A stretch of DNA of 64,000 bases. Origin: Candidatus Corynebacterium intestinavium. GTDB lineage: Bacteria > Actinomycetota > Actinomycetes > Mycobacteriales > Mycobacteriaceae. Below, in pieces: positions 20,296-30,799 of the stretch (its first letter is position 1; each line of letters starts with the position of its first letter). The DNA lies in the NCBI GenBank assembly GCA_019120635.1, contig DWUR01000098.1, positions 1 to 64,000 of the forward strand, read 5' to 3'. The translations under genes and the position numbers were made by a program. Below the pieces are notes generated by a model. It was given only the letters and a program-made list of their open reading frames with translations. It did no database searches and was not told the DNA's origin.

Positions 20296-22032
20296 CTACC
20301 AGTCGCGCAGGTAGGCGATGCGGTCTCGCAGCTGCTCAGCGGTGCACAATGCCGTCGGGGGGCCACCGCAGTTGCGCCGCGCCTCGTTGTGGATCGCCCC
20401 CTGCGGTCTACCGGTTCGTGCCGCGGTCATGTTCACCAGTGCGTTGAGCTCCTTGCGCAGGGCGGGCAGCTCCTCGCTGGCCACGCGGCGACGGTGCGCC
20501 TCCGCGCCGCTCATTTCACCGGCAGCCCCGCCGCTGCGGCGCTCTTCAGCCTCCCGGCGCTTACGCTCCTCGGCTTCGCGGGCGCGTGCTTCGACCTGGT
20601 CGGCCTGCCGCTGCTTCAGCAGAGTGCGCATCTGCTCCGCGTCCAGCAGCCCCGGCAGACCCAGGTAATCCTGTTCCTCCGCGGAACCGGCCAAGGTGGT
20701 CGTGCCGTAGGTCGAGCCGTCGTAAATCAAGGAATCCAGCTCGGCCTCCGCGCCGATGGACTCGTAGGTCATCAGCTCATCCGGCTCGTTCTCCTCGCGA
20801 TTGGCTTGGGCCAGCAGTTCATCGTCCCAGCCCTCCTCGTCCTTCTTCGGCGCGCCCAGCACGTGGTTGCGCTGCTTCTCCAGCTTGGACGCCAGGTCCA
20901 ACAGTACCGGCACGCTGGGCAGGAACACGCTGGCGGACTCGCCCTTACGGCGGCAACGGACGAAGCGACCGATCGCCTGGGCGAAGAACAGCGGGGTCGC
21001 AGCGCTCGTGGCATAAACACCCACCGCCAGGCGGGGCACGTCCACGCCCTCCGAAACCATGCGCACCGCGACCATCCATTCGTCTTGGCTGGCGGAGAAT
21101 TCCTTAATGCGGTCGGAGGCACCGACCTCGTCGGAAAGCACGACGGTGACCGGGGTGCTGCTGATCGTCGACAGGATCTTGGCGTAGGCGCGGGCGGTCG
21201 TCTTGTCGGTCGCGATGACGAGACCGCCGGCGTCCGGGATGTGGGTACGCAGCTTCAGCAGGCGGGTGTGGGCGGCCTTTAAGACCGCGGGGATCCACTC
21301 CCCCTTCGGGTCCAGCGCCGTCCGCCATGCGCGGGCGGTCTGCTCCGGGGTAAGTGTTTCACCCAGCCGGGCCTCGAACTCCTCGCCCGCGCTGGAGCGC
21401 CACCGGGCGTGACCGGAGTAGGCCATGAAAACCACCGGCCGAACCACGCCGTCGCGCAGGGCCTCCGAGTAGCCGTAGGTATAGTCCGCACGCGATTCCA
21501 GCGCGCCGTCTGTGCCCGGCACCTCGATGTAGTCCACGAAGGGGATTTGCGCATCGTCGGAGCGGAACGGGGTACCGGTCAGCGCCAGTCGACGCTCAGC
21601 GTGAGCATAAGCCAAGCGCACGCCGTCTCCCCAGCTCTTCGCGTCACCAGCGTGGTGGATCTCGTCGAGGATCACCAGAGTCTTCTGGGCGGTGGCTACC
21701 TGATAGTGCTTGGTGGGCTTCATGCCGACCTGGGCATAGGTCACGGCCACGCCGTCGTAGGCGTTATTGAATGGCGAGGAGTTGGAAAACTCAGCGTCGA
21801 GGGCTATCCCCATGGCAGCGGCGGAGAGCGTCCACTGGACCTTCAGGTGCTCTGTGGGAACCACGATAACGAGTCGCTGGACAACGCGCTTCTCCAGCAA
21901 CATCGACGCCAGCGTCAGGGCGAAGGTGGTCTTACCGGCACCCGGCGTTGCGACCGCAAGGAAGTCCCGCGGCTGCTGCTCCTGGTAGAGGTCCAGGGCC
22001 TCCTGCTGCCATGCACGGAGGGTTCTTTTCAC
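20296..22032 (-). CDS. DEAD/DEAH-box (SF2, type III restriction-like) helicase
   Basis: Walker A ATPGAGKTTFAL, DEIH box VILDEIHHAGD, motif VI QAIGRFVRCRRKGE. Confidence 0.9.
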   Translation of the reverse strand: MKRTLRAWQQEALDLYQEQQPRDFLAVATPGAGKTTFALTLASMLLEKRVVQRLVIVVPTEHLKVQWTLSAAAMGIALDAEFSNSSPFNNAYDGVAVTYAQVGMKPTKHYQVATAQKTLVILDEIHHAGDAKSWGDGVRLAYAHAERRLALTGTPFRSDDAQIPFVDYIEVPGTDGALESRADYTYGYSEALRDGVVRPVVFMAYSGHARWRSSAGEEFEARLGETLTPEQTARAWRTALDPKGEWIPAVLKAAHTRLLKLRTHIPDAGGLVIATDKTTARAYAKILSTISSTPVTVVLSDEVGASDRIKEFSASQDEWMVAVRMVSEGVDVPRLAVGVYATSAATPLFFAQAIGRFVRCRRKGESASVFLPSVPVLLDLASKLEKQRNHVLGAPKKDEEGWDDELLAQANREENEPDELMTYESIGAEAELDSLIYDGSTYGTTTLAGSAEEQDYLGLPGLLDAEQMRTLLKQRQADQVEARAREAEERKRREAEERRSGGAAGEMSGAEAHRRRVASEELPALRKELNALVNMTAARTGRPQGAIHNEARRNCGGPPTALCTAEQLRDRIAYLRDW

Positions 22033-22044
22033 CTTGTATCGGAC

Positions 22045-22287
22045 CTACTTCTTACGCAGGCTCTGGTAAATTTCCTCGCACTCCGGGCACACCGGGGAAC
22101 CCGGTTTTGCCTGCTTGGTCACCGGGAAGGTCTCACCGCACAGTGCAACCACCAACCGGCCCATGACCGCCGACTCCACGATCTGGTCCTTCTTGACGTA
22201 GTGGAAAAACTTTGGGGTGTCGTCCTGGGTCTGCTCCCGCTCATCAACCTTCGGACGTTCCAGCGTGCTGGTGCTCGTGGCGCTCAC
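22045..22287 (-). CDS. DUF3039 family protein
   Basis: KFFHYVKKDQIVESAVMGRLVVALCGETFPVTKQAKPGSPVCPECEEIY. Confidence 0.88.
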   Translation of the reverse strand: MSATSTSTLERPKVDEREQTQDDTPKFFHYVKKDQIVESAVMGRLVVALCGETFPVTKQAKPGSPVCPECEEIYQSLRKK

Positions 22288-22347
22288 AATCCTCCATCTT
22301 GCCCCTGGGGGCTTCCCACAATTGACTCTCGTACTACCGTAGACGGT

Positions 22348-22818
22348 ATGTCATCAGCAGAGAAACGTGCCGGTCGTGCCCGGGGCAGTTCAGCCACCGG
22401 GGCGCGCCGTTTCCGCCGACCAGGCAAGCGGGTAGACCGGATCACGGATGCGAAGAAGTCGCAGCTGGAGGACTGGCACCACCGGCGTCGCCTCTATTTG
22501 GGGCTACAGATTGCACGCATCCCGGTGCTTGTCCTGGCCGTGATCCTGCTGTGGGTCACCAACAACCTGATGTTGGGCGCGGTGGTGGCGTTCATCAGTG
22601 TTCCGCTGCCCTGGGTCGCGGTCATGCTCGCCAACGAGTCCGGGGAATCCACCAAGGAGTCGGAAAAGGTCTATAAGCCTGGCCTTGTGCGAGCCAACCG
22701 GGCGGCGATGGCCAATTCCCAGCTCTCCCAGGCAACGAACCCACAGCGGCAGCTGGAGCCCAGCGAGGTGGACTCCACCGACCGTCACCCCGTCATTGAC
22801 CACGAGTCCGCGGACTAG
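22348..22818 (+). CDS. DUF3099 family membrane protein
   Basis: RRRLYLGLQIARIPVLVLAVILLWVTNNLMLGAVVAFISVPLPWVAVMLANE; start MSSAEKRAG at 22348. Confidence 0.85.
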   Translation: MSSAEKRAGRARGSSATGARRFRRPGKRVDRITDAKKSQLEDWHHRRRLYLGLQIARIPVLVLAVILLWVTNNLMLGAVVAFISVPLPWVAVMLANESGESTKESEKVYKPGLVRANRAAMANSQLSQATNPQRQLEPSEVDSTDRHPVIDHESAD

Positions 22819-22943
22819 CCCGGCCATCACCTGGACGTATAGCTTGCGATTTCCCCAGCGCCCGTGAAGAGATCATTGCTTCAGTGGCGGCACGCAGAGC
22901 CAGTTCCCCCAACCACCACCGAGACAAGAAGGCACACCCCGCA

Positions 22944-24674
22944 GTGACAACCCACCCTTCCAATATGCAACTGACCTCCCAGCCCGCCCGCGAGGCCCTC
23001 GGTGGCCTGCTCGCCGTTGCCCGTGAACGCGGACTCAGCACCACCCTGCTCGAGGACGTCCTGGGCGAGGCTGGCCTTCGCGCCCTCAACCTCGCCAACC
23101 CTGCCGGAGCGCTGCGCGCAGTCCGCGCCTTTAGCCAGCGCAGCTCCCCCGGCGCCGCAGGTATTGCCCAACTGGTGGAGCTCTTCGTCTTGCGGGAACC
23201 AGCTGCCCTGGCGACGTGGCAGGAACTCATCGGCACAGACCTCACCCGGCGCGCCATCGACGCGCGCCTGATCAGCTCCCTGCCCGGTAGTGCGGATGAG
23301 CTGCAGCTGCGGGTGGATATTCGTCCGTACTCCTTCCCGCACCTGTTCGCTGAAGCGGATGGCGATGCATCAAGCCTGGGTGGAGAATTCCTGCTCGCGT
23401 CGGATCCGGATGCTGGCCTGTGGCCGCAGGAGCCTACCCCGGACGATCACGTACCGGGCCTGGGTAACGCTCCCCGGTCGTTGCTTCGGGCCATCCCGCC
23501 GGCGGACAATCCGTGGCTGCCCTCCCCGCGGCGGATCCTGGATCTGGGTTGCGGTGGTGGGGCGCTGAGTTTGGCCTTGCAGCTGGCCTACCCCGAGGCT
23601 CAGGTAGTTGGGACTGATATTAGTGGCCGGGCGTTGGACTTCGCCGCGGTCAATGGCACGCAGCTGGGTCAGGCTCGAGGCGAGTTCTCCACGGCTGAGG
23701 TAGCCCCCGCGAGCGGCATCGAGTGGCGGGAGGGCTCCTGGTTCGAGCCCGTGGCGGGTGAGCACTTCGACCTCATCGTGTCGAATCCGCCTTTTGTGGT
23801 CCAGCCCCCAGAGGTCGGGCATGTTTACCGCGATTCTGGGCTGGGCTTGGACCGTGCGACCGAGCTCGTCGTCTCCCACGCTCCTGAGCATCTCTCCCCC
23901 GGCGGCACGGCGCATATTCTGTGTTCTTGGGCAGTGTCCGCCGAGGATTCCGTGGCGTCGAAGATGGGGCGTTGGCTGCCGGCGGAGGGGGTGCGAACCT
24001 ACGGCCTCGTGCGGGAGTATGTGGACCCGGAGACCTACGTGACGACGTGGCTGAGCGACGAGGGTATTGACCCACGCTCCCCGGCGGGCCGGCGGAAGGC
24101 TGGGCAGTGGCTTGACTACCTGGCTGAGAACGGGGTCAGCCATATTGCATTGGGTTTTGCCCACCTGCGTGCGATTGATGGTCCCACGGAGGTTACCGTC
24201 GAGCAGCTGCCCGACACCATGGTGCCGGGTACCCCGCTGGGTGCTGAGGTGGCTGAGTGGTTCATCCGTAGTCAGTGGCTGGCCGATGTCTCCGCCGAGG
24301 ATGTCCTGGCCGAGCGTTTTGCCGTGCGCCCGGGGGTGGCCACCGAGTTGGTACGGCAAGCTGATGCGGAGGCCGGCCAGGGGTTCCGGGAGCTGTGTCT
24401 GCGCCTGGTCAGGACAGACGGCCCGGCGTGGACGCATGAGATCGACGCTGCGGTGGAATCCATCCTCGCGGGTCTGAATCCGGAGGGCTTGGCTCTGGAG
24501 GATGTGCTGGGTCTCTATGCGGCTGTGACCCGGCCTGGCGAGGGCGAGGACCTGGGTGCTGCAGGAGAAGATTATGAGGAAGTCCTGGCTGAGAGGATGC
24601 TGGGCATCATCGTCGACCTCGTGCGCCACGGCATCGTGGTACCGAGCAATCTGGTCGACTGGGCAGAAAGTTAA
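22944..24674 (+). CDS. Class I SAM-dependent methyltransferase (N5-glutamine methyltransferase-like)
   Basis: [16 protein letters not shown] and [18 protein letters not shown] at 22944 or ATG at 22965. Confidence 0.85.
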   Translation: MTTHPSNMQLTSQPAREALGGLLAVARERGLSTTLLEDVLGEAGLRALNLANPAGALRAVRAFSQRSSPGAAGIAQLVELFVLREPAALATWQELIGTDLTRRAIDARLISSLPGSADELQLRVDIRPYSFPHLFAEADGDASSLGGEFLLASDPDAGLWPQEPTPDDHVPGLGNAPRSLLRAIPPADNPWLPSPRRILDLGCGGGALSLALQLAYPEAQVVGTDISGRALDFAAVNGTQLGQARGEFSTAEVAPASGIEWREGSWFEPVAGEHFDLIVSNPPFVVQPPEVGHVYRDSGLGLDRATELVVSHAPEHLSPGGTAHILCSWAVSAEDSVASKMGRWLPAEGVRTYGLVREYVDPETYVTTWLSDEGIDPRSPAGRRKAGQWLDYLAENGVSHIALGFAHLRAIDGPTEVTVEQLPDTMVPGTPLGAEVAEWFIRSQWLADVSAEDVLAERFAVRPGVATELVRQADAEAGQGFRELCLRLVRTDGPAWTHEIDAAVESILAGLNPEGLALEDVLGLYAAVTRPGEGEDLGAAGEDYEEVLAERMLGIIVDLVRHGIVVPSNLVDWAES

Positions 24675-24684
24675 GAGGAGAAAC

Positions 24685-25152
24685 ATGAAGGCAGTTATCA
24701 GCACGGTGAGTCAGGCCAGCGTCGACGTCCGAGATGAATCCGGTGAGGTCCGTCGAGTCGGCGAGGTCTCCGGTCCGGCGTTGCTTGCGCTCATCGGCAG
24801 CGGCAAGGACGACGACGCCGACGCCTGGGAGACGATGGTGCGCAAGATCGCGGAGCTGCGGTTGTTCCCCGCCTCGGGTGAGCCGTGGGGTGGCCAGCGG
24901 GATCTGTCGGTTGAGGAGGTGGGCGGTTCCGTGCTGGTGGTCAGCCAGTTCACCCTGATGGGCAAGACGAAGCGGGGTCGGCGCCCCAGCTGGTCAGAGG
25001 CGATGCCGGGTCCGGCTGCGGAACCGGTGATCGAGAACATTGTCCAGGGGCTTCGTGACCGTGGGATCCACGTTGAAACTGGCGAGTTCGGGGCTGATAT
25101 GCAGGTCAGCTCGGTCAACGAGGGTCCTTATACCGTCTTGGTCGAGTGTTAG
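24685..25152 (+). CDS. dtd: D-aminoacyl-tRNA deacylase
   Basis: [53 protein letters not shown]. Confidence 0.92.
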   Translation: MKAVISTVSQASVDVRDESGEVRRVGEVSGPALLALIGSGKDDDADAWETMVRKIAELRLFPASGEPWGGQRDLSVEEVGGSVLVVSQFTLMGKTKRGRRPSWSEAMPGPAAEPVIENIVQGLRDRGIHVETGEFGADMQVSSVNEGPYTVLVEC

Positions 25153-25227
25153 GTCAGCGATCCTTGAGGTAGCTAGCCCCGTTTGTGGGGTATAGGCGTT
25201 CTCCGCCCCGACGGTTGATCTGGGCCT

Positions 25228-25254
25228 GGGAACAAAACCCGGGCCCCGGCCGTT
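25228..25254 (+). promoter_or_regulatory. Candidate ECF sigma (SigH/SigE-type) promoter of sigB
   Basis: GGGAAC-N17-CGTT about 70 nt upstream of the sigB start. Confidence 0.65.
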
Positions 25255-25325
25255 GGTTGTATTAGCGCCTCAAAATTAGCGCCCCGTCGGATGCCCATCG
25301 TGAGCTCAAGAGGAGACCTAACTGC

Positions 25326-26348
25326 ATGAGCAAGTCCACCAGCGGCAGTGATTCCGCCCGCGCGACGTCCGCCAAGGATGATGCCTCGCAGCCGGAGCAG
25401 AACACTGACCGCCGTCGGCGCCGAGGCAATAACGAGAACCCTTCGGCCGACCTCGTCCGCGTCTACCTGAATGGCATTGGTAAGACTGCCCTGCTGACTG
25501 CTGAGGACGAGGTTGAACTCTCCCAGCGCATTGAGGCCGGGCTGTATGCGGAGCAGCTGCTCAAGAGTGGCAAGCCATTGACCCGTGCGAAGAAGCGCGA
25601 TGTGAAGATCCTGGCACGTGAAGGAAAGGCTGCGCGCACCCACCTGCTTGAGGCGAATCTGCGCCTCGTGGTCTCGTTGGCCAAGCGCTACACGGGCCGT
25701 GGCATGCCACTGCTGGACCTGATTCAGGAGGGCAACCTGGGGCTCATCCGCGCGATGGAGAAGTTCGATTACAAGAAGGGCTTCAAGTTCTCCACTTACG
25801 CCACCTGGTGGATCCGCCAGGCAATCACCCGCGGCATGGCGGATCAGTCGCGCACTATTCGCCTGCCGGTGCACCTGGTGGAGCAGGTCAATAAGCTCTC
25901 CCGCATCAAGCGCGAGATGTACCAGCACCTGGGCCGCGAGGCGACGTACGAGGAGCTGGCTGAGGAGTCGGGGATCCCGGAGGATCGGATCGAGATGCTG
26001 ATGAAGCAGTCCCGCGACCCGGTGAGCCTCGACATGCCAGTCGGCACCGACGAGGAAGCCCCGTTGGGCGACTTCATCGAGGACTCCGAGGCAGAGGATG
26101 CCGAGGCTGCGGTCGTCGCCAGCCTGCGCCACTCCGACATCCGCTCCGTGCTGGCCACATTGGAGCAGCGAGAGCAGGATGTCATCACCCTGCGCTATGG
26201 CCTTGACGATGGCCTGCCCCGCACGTTGGACCAGATCGGCCGTCAGTTCGGCCTCTCCCGTGAGCGGGTGCGCCAGATCGAGCGCGAGGTCATGGCGAAG
26301 CTGCGGGAAGGCCAGCGCGCGGACAAGCTCCGCGAATACGCCGTATAG
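25326..26348 (+). CDS. sigB: RNA polymerase sigma factor SigB (principal-like)
   Basis: Full region 2-4 sigma-70, [47 protein letters not shown]; adjacent to dtxR; SD AGGAG. Confidence 0.95.
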   Translation: MSKSTSGSDSARATSAKDDASQPEQNTDRRRRRGNNENPSADLVRVYLNGIGKTALLTAEDEVELSQRIEAGLYAEQLLKSGKPLTRAKKRDVKILAREGKAARTHLLEANLRLVVSLAKRYTGRGMPLLDLIQEGNLGLIRAMEKFDYKKGFKFSTYATWWIRQAITRGMADQSRTIRLPVHLVEQVNKLSRIKREMYQHLGREATYEELAEESGIPEDRIEMLMKQSRDPVSLDMPVGTDEEAPLGDFIEDSEAEDAEAAVVASLRHSDIRSVLATLEQREQDVITLRYGLDDGLPRTLDQIGRQFGLSRERVRQIEREVMAKLREGQRADKLREYAV

Positions 26349-26439
26349 TGCGCCACTCCCCAGAACCGGGGATGTATGGTTGAGGCGTTGATTTTTTCGA
26401 GGCTTTCATCAGCTCGAAAGGTGAGAAAGGGCGAGTAGG

Positions 26440-27159
26440 GTGCGAGACCTAGTAGACACCACGGAGATGTACCTCCGGACGATTTACGAGCTCGAGGAAG
26501 AAGGCATCCCGCCGCTGCGCGCCCGGATCGCCGAGCGACTTGAGCAGTCCGGCCCCACGGTGAGCCAGACGGTGGCCCGTATGGAGCGCGATGGCCTGCT
26601 CTCCGTTGAGAAGGACCGCTCTCTGAAGCTCTCCGACGAGGGCCGGGCACTCGCGACCGCCGTGATGCGCAAGCACCGCCTAGCCGAGCGCCTGCTGACC
26701 GACGTGATCGGCCTGCCGTGGGACAAAGTTCACGACGAGGCCTGCCGTTGGGAGCACGTCATGAGTGACGAGGTCGAACAGTGCCTCGTTGAGGTTCTCG
26801 ACGAGCACGACACCTCCCCCTTCGGCAACCCCATCCCGGGGCTGAATTTCCTGACCGAACAGGCGGCGGACGATGCGGATTTCGCCCAGACGGCCGTGGC
26901 GGAAGACCCGAATTCGGTTCGCGCCGCCGACCTGGCTACCGGCGAGGAGCACGAGGCCGTGGTCGCCAGCTTTAACGAGATCGTCCAGGTCGAGGGCTCC
27001 TTGATGAAGCGGCTGCGCGAGGCAGGTATTCTCCCAGGTGTCACTGTCACCGTCATCCCGACTGAGGATCACCTCATTCTGCGTGGCGAGTCCGCCGAGG
27101 TCGCCATTCCCAGCGAGCTGGCGCACGCTGTCCGCGTACGCAGCGTGTCGGGCTCTTAA
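26440..27159 (+). CDS. dtxR: Iron-dependent repressor DtxR
   Basis: [54 protein letters not shown] start. Confidence 0.96.
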   Translation: MRDLVDTTEMYLRTIYELEEEGIPPLRARIAERLEQSGPTVSQTVARMERDGLLSVEKDRSLKLSDEGRALATAVMRKHRLAERLLTDVIGLPWDKVHDEACRWEHVMSDEVEQCLVEVLDEHDTSPFGNPIPGLNFLTEQAADDADFAQTAVAEDPNSVRAADLATGEEHEAVVASFNEIVQVEGSLMKRLREAGILPGVTVTVIPTEDHLILRGESAEVAIPSELAHAVRVRSVSGS

Positions 27160-27203
27160 CCGCCTCGGCGCCTCCCGGCCCCGCCAGACCTCGCATTCCT
27201 CGA

Positions 27204-28238
27204 TTGAAGAAAGCCCCCACCGTGACTGAACACAACGCAATTGAACCTGGCAGCAACGTCCTCGTTACCGGTGGTGCGGGCTACGTGGGTAGCGTGTGCA
27301 CCGCTGTTCTCGTTGAAAACGGATTCCACGTCACCGTCGTGGATAACCTGAGCACCGGCAATCGGTCCGCGATTCACCCGAAGACGAACTTCGTGGAAGG
27401 CGACATTGCCGATGTGGCCAGCGAGGTTTTGGCGAATGGCGATTTCGCCGCCGTTTTCCACTTCGCCGCGCGCTCGCTCGTGGGCGAATCCGTGGAGCAG
27501 CCGGATGCCTACTGGCACCACAATGTCGTCACAACCCTCACGCTGCTGGACGCGATGCGCGAAGCAGGTGTGAAGAACATCGTCTTCTCCTCCACCGCTG
27601 CCTGCTACGGCGAACCGGAACAGGTGCCCATCACGGAGGATATGCCCACGGCCCCGACGAACCCCTACGGTGCCTCGAAGCTGACGATCGACTACATGCT
27701 CTCCTCCTACGCCAAGGCTTACGGCCTGGCAGCGACGAGCCTGCGCTACTTCAACGTCGCGGGCGCCTATCAGCAGTTCGGCGAGAACCGCGAGGTGGAG
27801 ACCCACCTGATCCCGATCGTCCTGCAGGTCGCTCTGGGCCACCGCGAGTCGATCAGCATCTTCGGCTCCGATTGGCCCACCAAGGACGGCACAGCAGTGC
27901 GCGACTACATCCACATCAAGGACCTCGCGGATGCCCACGTGCTGGCTGCGACGTCCAATGTGGCCGGCGAGCACCGGATCTTCAACCTTGGTAGCGGTGA
28001 CGGGTTCAGCGTCCGGGAGGTCATCGACACCTGTCGGGAGGTCACCGGGGCCGAGATTCCGGCGATCGAGGCGCCTCGGCGCGCCGGAGACCCGGCAGTG
28101 CTCATCGCCTCGAGTGCGAAGGCTATCGCTGAGCTGGGCTGGGAGCCGAAACTCTCGGATCTGAAGACGGTGGTGTCGGACGCTTGGCGGTTTACCTCCG
28201 CGCTGGGCGATGCGGCCCACTCCGCTCCCCGTCCTTAA
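27204..28238 (+). CDS. galE: UDP-glucose 4-epimerase
   Basis: [23 protein letters not shown] motif, [13 protein letters not shown]; downstream of dtxR. Confidence 0.94.
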   Translation: MKKAPTVTEHNAIEPGSNVLVTGGAGYVGSVCTAVLVENGFHVTVVDNLSTGNRSAIHPKTNFVEGDIADVASEVLANGDFAAVFHFAARSLVGESVEQPDAYWHHNVVTTLTLLDAMREAGVKNIVFSSTAACYGEPEQVPITEDMPTAPTNPYGASKLTIDYMLSSYAKAYGLAATSLRYFNVAGAYQQFGENREVETHLIPIVLQVALGHRESISIFGSDWPTKDGTAVRDYIHIKDLADAHVLAATSNVAGEHRIFNLGSGDGFSVREVIDTCREVTGAEIPAIEAPRRAGDPAVLIASSAKAIAELGWEPKLSDLKTVVSDAWRFTSALGDAAHSAPRP

Positions 28239-29551
28239 GGTTTCGCGAGCTCACCTCCCTCGGTGTCGAGGTGACGTAGGTGTTCAACGGCGTCCCAGTC
28301 GAGCACCCGCGTGAAGGCCTCCCGCGTGTCAGCCGGGACGTGCTCGCGCGGCTTCTTCCCGTTCAGGACCTCTGTGGCGATTGCGACCTTATCCTTGACG
28401 ATTTGGAGCGCGAGGCCGGTTTTCAGGGCTATGACGAGCACCTGGTTATCCTTCCACCCCATGGCGTTAGTCGCCTCGCAGACTGCCCGGCGCGCGGTGT
28501 GGAATGCGACCACTCCTTCCCCATTCCCGACGAGTACCTGGGTGAGCACGTAGAGCACATTGCTTCTCACGTCGCCGGTTGTGTGGCGCGCAGTTGCCGC
28601 GAGCAGTGAACGGATGACGGGCGAGGGCATGCCGATTGATGTGGTGATGAGAAAGGCCTGGCTGCGGGGCTCCCCACAGAGCCCGGCGATCGCGCTCAGC
28701 AGCGCCAGGTCTGCCGTTGCATCCTCCACCGTGGTGAGCCCATCGAGTATCTCTTCTGTTTTGGCCAACAGGTGGCGGAGGGCAGCATCCAGGCACCGCG
28801 GGTTCGGCTGCCCGGCCAGGGGTGGGTCCTGCTGGTCCAGCCAGCATTCCATGTCCTCGCGAGCTGCGAAGTTCAGGGCATTGGTCACCCCCGCGTGGAG
28901 GGCTACTGGGTTGGCGCTTTGTACCGAGATGGTCCCCCCGTCCACCCATAGTTGGGTGTGGAGGTCATATGTCGCCCACTCCTGGTGGTCTGCGATCTCC
29001 TGGGCCCAGTGGCTGGTGTGCACGGGGATTCCGGCCAGGGCGAGTTGGGTGCGTGTGTCGGCGAATACGTCGACGGCGCGGGCTGGGGTTCCTCCGATAA
29101 CGAGGATGATCGCCTGCGGGCATTGATCCGTCGGCACGGTATCCACGATGGGAGCCCCCAGTGCGGCGCAGAAGGTGTCGATGGCCTCCTCGGTACTATC
29201 GCCGTCCAGGTCGGCTCTCACCACGGGGCCAACCTGAAAGGTGACGGTGGCGCTTGTGGTGGCGCGGTCACCCGGGTTGCTGCCTCGAGGTGGCCCATCC
29301 TTGCTGACCGGTTGGAGTCCGATGAGCACCAAGGAGTCCTGCGGTGTGAAACCGAGCATGGCTGGCAGGCCTGCAAGCAGAGCTCCGGGGTCGGCTCCCA
29401 GAGAGATGTCGCGCTGCCCGGTCGGAGCGGTGTCGCCGCCTTGAATGCCTCGCAGCCTATTGCCGGGTGGCTGGGACCGCGCGGCGGTGGTCTCGTGGGG
29501 AATATTGCGATGGTCGTTGTGGTTAGAATGACGTGAATGGTGTGATCTCAT
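28235..29551 (-). CDS. DUF4192 family protein
   Basis: [29 protein letters not shown]-terminal half typical of DUF4192. Start uncertain (ORF open to 29677). Confidence 0.85.
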   Translation of the reverse strand: MRSHHSRHSNHNDHRNIPHETTAARSQPPGNRLRGIQGGDTAPTGQRDISLGADPGALLAGLPAMLGFTPQDSLVLIGLQPVSKDGPPRGSNPGDRATTSATVTFQVGPVVRADLDGDSTEEAIDTFCAALGAPIVDTVPTDQCPQAIILVIGGTPARAVDVFADTRTQLALAGIPVHTSHWAQEIADHQEWATYDLHTQLWVDGGTISVQSANPVALHAGVTNALNFAAREDMECWLDQQDPPLAGQPNPRCLDAALRHLLAKTEEILDGLTTVEDATADLALLSAIAGLCGEPRSQAFLITTSIGMPSPVIRSLLAATARHTTGDVRSNVLYVLTQVLVGNGEGVVAFHTARRAVCEATNAMGWKDNQVLVIALKTGLALQIVKDKVAIATEVLNGKKPREHVPADTREAFTRVLDWDAVEHLRHLDTEGGELAKP

Positions 29552-29764
29552 GAACAAAGTGTGCTCGATCACCCGGTCAGCCCCAGCGCAGCAGCGTTGG
29601 TCTGCGGAGGAGAACCGCCAAGGCCCTGTGGACACGCAGTGGACTGTGGATAACTTCCCCCCGCCGGAGCCCGCCACGTATTTTGGCTGGCCTGAACTCA
29701 GTTAATGCCGAGATCCCCGGCCCGCTGCCCCGCAGTCGTTGTAAAGAAAGGGAGCGCAAAGACG

Positions 29765-30799
29765 ATGCCTCAGGAGAATTCTTTTAGCCGCCGTCCCCGG
29801 AACACCATGTATGAGATGGAATATCCCATTCCGCTGGAGGCGGATTCGCCGGACGAGGGTATTCCGATGCTGATCGCACTCCAGGGCTATGCCGATGCGG
29901 GCCAGGCCATCGCAGTCAGCGGAAATCACCTCCTGGAGGCACTGGATAGCTCGGTTGTCGCCAGCTTCAACCTCGATGATCTACTGGATTACCGCGCACG
30001 GCGCCCCAGCATCACGATCGACCAGAATCGGATCACCAAGTCCGACAAGCTCAGCCTGGACGTGCGCATCGTCAAGGATGTTAACGACCGGCCGTTCCTG
30101 CTGGTCGCCGGCCCAGAGCCGGACTTGAAGTGGGAGGCATTCGGGCACGCCATCATGGAGTTGGCGCAGCGAGCGAATGTCTCCCGGGCGATTTCCTTCT
30201 ATGCTGCCCCGATGACGGTGCCGCACACCCGCCCGCTGGTGATTTCCGCACACGCTTCGGACCCGTCCCTGGTGCGGGATTACCACACGTGGGACGCACG
30301 GCTGGTGATCCCGGGGGCTGCTGCGCTCGAGACTGAGATGCAGCTGTCTGCCGCGGGGTTCGACGCCATTGGGCTTACGGCCCATGTGCCGCACTACATC
30401 GCGGGTTCGGAGTACCCAGAGGCTAGCTACGCGCTGCTGAAGGCCTTCGGCGACCTCGCCGACCGCGAGCTGCCGTTGAAGGCGCTGGAGAAGGATATGT
30501 CGCGCGTACAGCAACAGCTCGCACAGCAGACGGAGGAATCCCACGAGATCGCTACCGTCGTTGGGGCTCTCGAGCAGCAGTACGACAAGGAAGTCCGTAG
30601 GCTTCGAAAGAAGAAGAGTTCGTTGCTCGAGCCAGGACAGGACATCCCCACTGGCGAGGAGCTGGGCGCCGAGTTCGAGGCATTCCTGGCCCGCATGAAT
30701 GACGCGGCGGATACCGATTCCGCGGCAGGCGGGGAGGATCCAGCGGATCCCACCGATAGCAACGACCCACGCGACGACAATGAAGGAGACTCACAGTAG
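29765..30799 (+). CDS. PAC2 family protein (proteasome assembly chaperone-like)
   Basis: LIALQGYADAGQAIAVSGNHLLEAL, FLLVAGPEPDLKWEAF; start MPQENSFSRR. Confidence 0.88.
   Translation: MPQENSFSRRPRNTMYEMEYPIPLEADSPDEGIPMLIALQGYADAGQAIAVSGNHLLEALDSSVVASFNLDDLLDYRARRPSITIDQNRITKSDKLSLDVRIVKDVNDRPFLLVAGPEPDLKWEAFGHAIMELAQRANVSRAISFYAAPMTVPHTRPLVISAHASDPSLVRDYHTWDARLVIPGAAALETEMQLSAAGFDAIGLTAHVPHYIAGSEYPEASYALLKAFGDLADRELPLKALEKDMSRVQQQLAQQTEESHEIATVVGALEQQYDKEVRRLRKKKSSLLEPGQDIPTGEELGAEFEAFLARMNDAADTDSAAGGEDPADPTDSNDPRDDNEGDSQ

Noticed and set aside
26394-26421. TTTCGAG/CTCGAAA inverted repeat before dtxR
   Set aside because: Only 7-bp arms with an 11-nt loop; too weak to claim a function.
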